Positions 1-4,900 of a stretch of DNA of 6,734 bases are shown piece after piece (positions within the stretch are counted from its first letter, which is position 1; each line of letters opens with the position of its first letter). This DNA is from an uncultured Akkermansia sp. GTDB lineage: Bacteria; Verrucomicrobiota; Verrucomicrobiia; Verrucomicrobiales; Akkermansiaceae. The stretch spans positions 1 to 6,734 of the forward strand of contig CAAFXA010000244.1 in assembly GCA_900766865.1 (NCBI GenBank), given 5' to 3'. Below the pieces are notes generated by a model. It had not been told where the DNA came from. It was given only the letters and a program-made list of their open reading frames with translations, and did no database searches. Both the position numbers and the translations under genes were made by a program.

Positions 1-1211
1 AGATTGCGGACAGCTGCAAGCGGCACTGTACCTGCGCCAGACTTAACAATGTTACCTGTACCGTCATCTGTACCGGAAATAGTACCGAAATAACTACCTG
101 TTCCGCTGGCAAGGGCGTACTCAATGATACCCGCTTTCAATGTGGTGTCTCCGGTATAGAAGGCTTCATTAGCAGCATTTGCCGCCATGGTTGTAATCTT
201 TAGTGTGCCGTCACCTTGTTTTACAATACCTCCCGTAGTACTACCCTGCCTGAAAAAAGAATCAACACCCAGCGTTCCGCCTTCTGCAACCTCAATTGTC
301 AAATTGTCTCCACGCAGGCGGATACCACCGGTAATGGATGACGTGCCGGAAGCAACGATTTTAGCTCCGGACTTAGCAATATCAACTACGCCGTATTTAC
401 TTCCATTAGCTCCACCATTGCGACCGGTAGTATTCTGAATAGTGCCGTTGATGAGGTTAATGGTAAAATTCTCCCCCAGCGACTGGCGAGAACCATTAGC
501 TTCCCATATACCCCCATCTAATGTAATAGTTTGATTCTTTGTACCGTGAGCAATGGAATCGTAACCAGCAAATTGGAGAGTAGCATTTGACGCTACCACT
601 AATTCGCCGGAAACTGCAACACTTGTAGTATTTTCCCCACCTACAACAAAGGTAACCTTATTATTTTTAGCCTCGTTCAGCCCCTCACCTAGGGTAAGTT
701 TGCCGCTCACATCAAGCCCCCCCAGCGTACCGGAAATAGATTCAATAACAACATTATCGGCTGCGTTTGTAACTGCGAACTTACCGGTACCAGTTCCATT
801 TCCAATATAAAGATTATCAATCGTAAGCAGCGTGTACTTTTTCCATGTACCCTGCCAGGGATTAGCTGCTATAGAGAGCAATACACCATCCGCCATAACG
901 ATTTTACCAATGGTAGAAGTTTGTCCAGTGTAATCGGTAGGTTTGTTTTCTCCTCCATAACCAGCAGTGATGTAGATTTTGCTGTAGCAATCAGAGGCCT
1001 GAGGGTCTGAAAAAGGGCCAGTAAATACCTCATTATCGGCTGTTGGTAACGTGAGCGTTTCTATTGTTGCCCCATTACCCTTATCCAGATCGTAGTAATA
1101 AATGTACCCGTCACAGTTTCTATCGCTGGCCCAATCACCCCAAGCTGTTGTGTTTACCACACAGGCTGCCAGGACTGCTGTGAGAAGTGTCTTCGGTAAG
1201 TGTAACTTCAT
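1..1211 (-). CDS. Secreted autotransporter-associated beta-strand repeat protein, N-terminal 403 residues (3' end outside window)
   Basis: The reading frame is open from the ATG at 1211 to the left edge, 403 codons without a stop. An in-frame TGA lies 19 codons upstream (1269-1271) with no other start between, which fixes the start. Residues 1-25 form a signal peptide (MKLHLPKTLLTAVLAAC, ending NTTAWG): Lys2 and Lys7, a hydrophobic core 8-19, and a possible signal peptidase I site after Ala-Trp-Gly25. An LAAC lipobox-like motif at 14-17 is the alternative. Residues ~26-320 are Gly/Thr/Asn-rich short beta strands. Two PATR-type repeats follow: ~327-365 (GGIVKQGDGTLKIT ... YTGDTTLKAG) and ~373-403 (GTISG ... 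GNIVKSGAGTVPL). It is colinear with the divergent gene at 1924 (shared RQSL, SSI-GGIR and NIVKSG blocks). The likely role is a surface-exposed or exported beta-helical protein; ligand and substrate are unknown. Whether it ends in a PEP-CTERM tail or a beta-barrel cannot be seen here. Confidence 0.9.
   Translation of the reverse strand, partial: MKLHLPKTLLTAVLAACVVNTTAWGDWASDRNCDGYIYYYDLDKGNGATIETLTLPTADNEVFTGPFSDPQASDCYSKIYITAGYGGENKPTDYTGQTSTIGKIVMADGVLLSIAANPWQGTWKKYTLLTIDNLYIGNGTGTGKFAVTNAADNVVIESISGTLGGLDVSGKLTLGEGLNEAKNNKVTFVVGGENTTSVAVSGELVVASNATLQFAGYDSIAHGTKNQTITLDGGIWEANGSRQSLGENFTINLINGTIQNTTGRNGGANGSKYGVVDIAKSGAKIVASGTSSITGGIRLRGDNLTIEVAEGGTLGVDSFFRQGSTTGGIVKQGDGTLKITTMAANAANEAFYTGDTTLKAGIIEYALASGTGSYFGTISGTDDGTGNIVKSGAGTVPLAAVRN
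1137..1211 (-). other. Signal peptide coding region of the minus-strand gene
   Basis: This is a near copy of the signal peptide of the divergent gene, with Thr8 for Ala8 and Val18 for Met18. It has the same LAAC motif and the same TTAWG end. It marks the beginning of the colinear homology between the two coding regions. Confidence 0.8.
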
Positions 1212-1309
1212 AAAATCTTTGTAATAAGTCGATTTAGAGAGATGCGAACTGCCGGGTTGCCCTTTTCTTCACGCGAAGGCAGGCGACAGTTTTACCTTTG
1301 CTTGGTTGC
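1212..1309 (-). promoter_or_regulatory. 5' leader of the minus-strand gene
   Basis: There are 98 nt between the TATACT-like element and the ATG. It shares CAAGCAAAGGT and CTTATTACA-A-AGATTTT with the right leader. A small hairpin CTTC-GCGT-GAAG lies at 1266-1277. No Shine-Dalgarno sequence precedes the start; the last 20 nt read TTATTACAAAGATTTT before ATG. Confidence 0.5.
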
Positions 1310-1334
1310 AGTATATCTCATTCCGAATGCGATA
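1308..1334 (-). repeat. 27-bp inverted repeat, left arm
   Basis: The reverse complement of 1308-1334 is identical over 27 bp to 1801-1827. It lies upstream of the minus-strand gene in the same orientation, and at the same distance from the start codon, as the right arm relative to its own gene. It contains a CATTC-G-GAATG dyad and TATACT. Similarity continues outward in the leader (CAAGCAAAGGT) but not inward. Confidence 0.95.
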
Positions 1335-1338
1335 GCAA
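1310..1338 (-). promoter_or_regulatory. Candidate sigma70-type promoter of the minus-strand gene
   Basis: Read on the minus strand, TTGCTA (1338-1333, 4 of 6 to TTGACA) is followed by a 17-nt spacer and TATACT (1315-1310, 5 of 6 to TATAAT). The hexamer and spacer lie in the shared 27-bp repeat. A start a few nucleotides downstream would give a leader of about 90 nt. Verrucomicrobial promoter consensus is not well enough known to me for higher confidence. Confidence 0.5.
1319..1329. promoter_or_regulatory. Operator-like dyad, left
   Basis: CATTC-C-GAATG has perfect 5-bp arms with one central base. It lies between the -35-like and -10-like hexamers of the minus-strand gene, where a repressor or activator could act. 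It is perfectly conserved in the right-hand repeat. Confidence 0.4.
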
Positions 1339-1395
1339 GCAAAAAGTTTCGTTTTTAGCTGAATTTTAGTATGTTTAGTAAAAGTTAAAGATTCC

Positions 1396-1412
1396 ATTCC
1401 GGCTACCGGAAT
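1396..1412. repeat. Perfect hairpin in the spacer
   Basis: ATTCCGG-CTA-CCGGAAT forms a perfect 7-bp stem with a 3-nt loop. No U-run follows on either strand, so it is not a typical intrinsic terminator. Confidence 0.7.
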
Positions 1413-1504
1413 ACCCATTTGCGACCGCAGGACATTACAAGCTCGAAAAATGAATCCATTTGCGAATTTTGAGGGCAGAAATGAGGAACTTGGTGAGGTT
1501 TCAA

Positions 1505-1517
1505 CTTTCGGAGAAAG
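1505..1517. repeat. Small hairpin in the spacer
   Basis: CTTTC-GGA-GAAAG forms a perfect 5-bp stem with a 3-nt loop. Its function is unknown. Confidence 0.5.
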
Positions 1518-1620
1518 ATGGGTGTCCAAGTCGTTTTTTCCTCGCGTTCGTGGTAAAAAGCGGTGGAAAAGCATTTTATTGCCCATAGGTGGAGAACAAA
1601 AAACGATTCATCCACCGCAT

Positions 1621-1662
1621 GGTAGCCGAATACCGCCGGCCAGCCCGGCTGGTTGGTCTACC
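1621..1662. repeat. Composite GC-rich hairpin in the spacer
   Basis: The outer stem GGTAG pairs with CTACC (1621-1625, 1658-1662). A middle ACC pairs with GGT (1632-1634, 1655-1657), and the inner stem is CCAGC-CCG-GCTGG (1640-1652). The stems nest with short bulges. It is the strongest fold I see in the gap and could form as RNA from either strand or as a cruciform; no U-tract follows. Confidence 0.55.
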
Positions 1663-1758
1663 TACTCCTTTGTCGATACATGGTTGTTCTCTGTCGCTTC
1701 CGGTTTTGAGAATTCCTATCCTTATTTCTGGCAAATATAACAGCAGAAATCCCACCCT

Positions 1759-1787
1759 TTGACGGAATAAAAATGCAATAATAATAT
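1759..1787 (+). promoter_or_regulatory. Alternative promoter of the plus-strand gene
   Basis: TTGACG (1759-1764, 5 of 6) is followed by a 17-nt spacer and TAATAT (1782-1787, 4 of 6) in an AT-rich stretch. Transcription from here would place the 27-bp repeat inside the 5' leader (about 130 nt). I did not find an equivalent on the left side, so if real it makes the two genes differently regulated. Confidence 0.4.
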
Positions 1788-1805
1788 GACGAAAGCAGCA
1801 TATCG

Positions 1806-1816
1806 CATTCGGAATG
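1806..1816. promoter_or_regulatory. Operator-like dyad, right
   Basis: CATTC-G-GAATG has perfect 5-bp arms, the mirror of the left dyad. Its conservation between otherwise diverging flanks argues for a bound factor, but a recent duplication could also explain it. Confidence 0.4.
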
Positions 1817-1819
1817 AGA

Positions 1820-1825
1820 TATACT
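1820..1825 (+). promoter_or_regulatory. Candidate -10 element of the plus-strand gene within the shared repeat
   Basis: TATACT sits at the same place in the repeat as the left-hand copy and exactly 98 nt before the ATG. The hexamer 17 nt upstream (AGCATA) is a poor -35, unlike on the left, so this promoter would need an activator. Alternatively the promoter at 1759-1787 is the real one. Confidence 0.4.
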
Positions 1826-1923
1826 GCGCTCAAGCAAAGGTCGGATTGTCGCGTTCCATTGCGCAAGGAAGTCGGCACCGTTAAGCTACAAACTTCAACA
1901 ATTTCAACTTATTACACAGATTT
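1826..1923 (+). promoter_or_regulatory. 5' leader of the plus-strand gene
   Basis: This leader is also exactly 98 nt from the TATACT-like element to the ATG. It keeps CAAGCAAAGGT at its start and CTTATTACA-C-AGATTT at its end. The middle has diverged, but a TTCC ... GGAA inverted repeat around the palindrome TTGCGCAA occupies the place of the left hairpin. There is no Shine-Dalgarno sequence near the start. Confidence 0.5.
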
Positions 1924-1998
1924 ATGAAATTACACTTACCGAAGGCTCTTCTCACTGCCGTCCTGGCAGCCTGTATGGTAAACACAACAGCCTGGGGT
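1924..1998 (+). other. Signal peptide coding region of the plus-strand gene
   Basis: The 25 codons have a short basic n-region (Lys2, Lys7), hydrophobic core ALLTAVLAACMV and polar c-region NTTAWG. Cleavage after Gly25 (A-W-G) would suit signal peptidase I, while LAAC at 14-17 would suit signal peptidase II. By hand alignment it differs at only about 7 of 75 nucleotides from the minus-strand paralog, mostly at silent positions. Confidence 0.8.
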
Positions 1999-4900
1999 GG
2001 CTGGGGCGATAATGGTTCAATTACAGGCGTAGGAGATGTTTACTATGTGGAACAATCAAACATCGCAAAGCTTGACATTGCTACTGATAAGCCTGATCTG
2101 ACTACCTTGTATATAGCACAAGCAGTAGGCGGAAACGGTGCAAGCGGCAACAAACCAGCATCTATAGAAGAACTGATATTAAAGGCCGGAGACACATTGT
2201 CAGTAGTAACGCATCCTTGGAGAAAGGATGGGAGCTGCAACTTTTCTCTACTCACCATCAAAAAGCTTACTATTGGCGATGGCACGAAAGCTGCTACCTT
2301 TAATGTCAACGCTAAACAGACAGTTCAGCTTAACAATGTTTCTGGTGTGATTTCGAAGCTTACTGTAGGAGGCGAGCTTACCATTGGTACTGCATCGGAC
2401 TCCTCATCTACAGCATACACCCTGAATAATGTTAACATTGATTCCGGTGGTAAGTTGATTCTGGCAGGCGGTACAACAACGCTCGGTGACGTGAGTCAAA
2501 GTGTACAGTCAGCCGGCGAGATTGTGGTAAATACCGGTGCATCGTTGAAGTTTGCAGCCAGTGATATCGCACATTGGAGCAATAAGACAAATATTTCTCT
2601 ATTGGGTGGTACATGGGTAACCAATGGTAAACGCCAGAGCCTTGCCGGGGGGATGACGCTTAAGCTGGACGATGGAAAAATTACAGACATAAATGATACC
2701 TATGGTGATGGCTATGGCTCTGTAGATTTTCTTGGAACTGCCACCATTGAATCTTCTGGTTCATCTTCCATTGAGGGTGGTATTCGTATACGCGACAATA
2801 ACATTGAAGTCAAAGTAACGGATGGGACGCTGTCTATAGATAGAATTGTGAACCATCAGGGAAAGAAGGGGGGGATTACCAAGAGCGGAACAGGAACGTT
2901 GAAGCTTACGTCCTTAGAAACAGGAAAATTTTATAACAATGAATATGAATATTTTGCCGGTGATACCATCCTTAAGGCGGGTTCTGTTGAATTCGCCATC
3001 GACAAGATTAGTGATACCAGCACCAATGATGGTAGTTATTCCGGTACCATCTCCGGTACAGGTAACATTGTTAAGTCCGGTACGGGTACAGTGACGCTTG
3101 CAGCTGTCAGCAATCTGGATGGTGATATATCTGTAACCGGCGGCACGCTTAACATTATGTCTCTCACTGCTAACAAGACCATAGATGTTACCGTAACCGG
3201 CGGCAATCTGAGTATCACGGAAATTGAGATTGACAGATTCCTTCACCAGTTGGATGTTAGGGAAGGTGGTTCCTCCGGCTCTTACTACACACTTGATGGC
3301 TCAGCAACCGGTAAGAATGACTTGAAGAACGGGTTTGTAGTTTCTGGTGGCGATTACATGTTGTTCAACGACTACGTGTGGACTGGCAGTGTGGAGGGGA
3401 CGACTGTGAGCAATGATGGGACCAACACATACCTGTCTGTTTTGGGTGATAAAAGTACCGAGTATTACATTACATCTGGTTCGGTGGATGTTAACAGCGC
3501 AATTGGGGCCGAAGCCTATGTTGTGCAGGGTGGTACCATGAACATCGAGGGGACGATGGATGGTAGCGATATACAGTTTACCAGTGGTAACATATCACTG
3601 GCCAATAAGAACTCCACGCTGGTGCTGGATAATGCAAGCAACGCAGCATCTCTGTTATCGAAGGTTACCACAAAGGAAGGCGATGCCGGTACTATTAAGT
3701 TGAAGACGAGTACGACGATGAGTAGCGCGGCGCAGGCAAAGGGCAAGCTCATTGTGGAAGGTGTTACTCTTACAGTGGAACCAAGTGGATCATCAGTCAA
3801 CAAAATTGAAAATACTATACTTAGCTCATTCACCAGCATTGATTTGAACGGTGCCACAGTTCGCTATCATGGTTCTACAACCACATGGCAGAACGTAACA
3901 GTTGGAACCACTGGCGCTACCCTCAAAATCAAGGATATGGATTCCAACAATAGCGCTAAGGATCTCTCCTTGGCTGGGACAACGACCTTGAATGGAGATT
4001 TCACCATTGAATCATCGTGGGAAAACAATGCACAGACTTGGAAGTATGGTGTCAACATTGCGGCCCTTACCGGTAGCGGTGACCTTACGATTAAGGGTAC
4101 AACGCATGGGAGCAGCAATAACGAGCAGAATCGTGTTCGCGCGAAGCTGTTGAGCACATATACGGGTACAATCACAGCAGAACAGAGTTCCAATAATACT
4201 TCTGTGACCCAGGTGTACCTCTCCGCTGATGGAAATATCAACCTGACCGGCCTGAACATCAAAGGCGGAGCGACAGTCGACCTGAGCGGCGTGGAGGGTA
4301 CCAAGAATCTGGGTACCGTAGAGATAGATGGTAGTTCCTCATTGTCTCTTACCGGAAAGCTTGGCAACATGGCTGCCATTGGCGAAGGTGCACTCACCCT
4401 GGCGGCTGGTACCAGTACTTCCGGTACGGTGAGCATTGCCAATGAGCTGACGATTGGCGGTACTATTGACAACACCGGTTCGTTTACTCTCACCAATGAC
4501 GTGACGATAGCAGATATTGACAAGCTGAGCAAGGATATTATTACTTACAGCAACAATGGTGGACTGGATGGATACGGTTCCAATATTCTGTACTATGTGG
4601 TAAAAAGCAGCGGCTCCGGCTCTGCCTCGGTGGCTGAAGGGAAGACGCTGAACGGCAGATATGGCATTACCTCCAGCGATGGCAGCCTGGTATTCGAAGT
4701 GCAAAACGCTACGCCGGGAGGTATCTACTATGTGAACACGCAGGACTTCCTGGTGGATGGTTCCGCCGAAAATGCCGCCAAAGATGCTACGGGCTATAAG
4801 ATAGCAGAAGGTAAGACTCTGACGATTAGCGCTGCACAATCCGAGAGCATGAAGGCTGGTAAAATCTTATCCGAAGCCACCGGCGAGGGTAACATCGAGT

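Larger units (their letters stand above)
1341..1797. other. Central intergenic spacer without a convincing gene
   Basis: About 457 bp lie between the two promoter-like arms. Short open frames occur on both strands, but none has a ribosome binding site, signal peptide or recognisable domain, and some run across the repeat arms. The spacer holds several stem-loops (1396-1412, 1505-1517, 1621-1662) and two interleaved long-range complementary pairs (1531-1539 with 1598-1606; 1560-1567 with 1611-1618). A small RNA, a protein-binding region or a decayed repeat are all possible. Confidence 0.6.
1801..1827 (+). repeat. 27-bp inverted repeat, right arm
   Basis: This is the perfect inverted copy of 1308-1334; the core reads GCATTCGGAATGAGATATAC. 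The arms are separated by 466 bp. Either the arms are duplicated promoter elements of two paralogs, or they also act as a recombination site. The sequence supports the first directly; the second is hypothesis. Confidence 0.95.

Noticed and set aside
187..438. Open frame on the plus strand (83 codons)
   Set aside because: It is antisense to the minus-strand beta-repeat gene, has Pro/Ser/Val-rich composition and has no ribosome binding site.
1269..1586. Minus-strand frames in the spacer (1269-1586, 1403-1615, 1576-1878)
   Set aside because: They overlap each other or run through the shared 27-bp repeats and promoter-like sequences, and none has a start context or known domain. The frame ending at 1269 stops before the true ATG at 1211.
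1621..1662. GC-rich hairpin as an intrinsic terminator
   Set aside because: No U-tract follows on either strand, and no gene ends here; both neighbours are transcribed away from it.
1450..1740. Plus-strand frame of 96 codons in the intergenic spacer
   Set aside because: There is no ribosome binding site, signal or recognisable domain, and its composition is unlike the neighbouring genes. It covers the hairpin-rich region, where overlapping frames on the other strand are equally open. Homologs in other genomes would be needed to reconsider.
1308..1827. IS element or transposon ends
   Set aside because: The inverted repeats enclose no transposase, and I saw no target-site duplication. Homology extends outward into both leaders and genes, which fits duplicated promoters better than element ends.
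3867..4532. Long open frame on the minus strand (221 codons), rich in Val, Pro, Leu and Ser
   Set aside because: It lies fully antisense to the continuous 1603-codon plus-strand gene. Its composition is what reverse-complemented Gly/Thr/Asn-rich codons give, and it has no signal or domain. The other minus-strand frames between 2043 and 6422 are the same kind of shadow.
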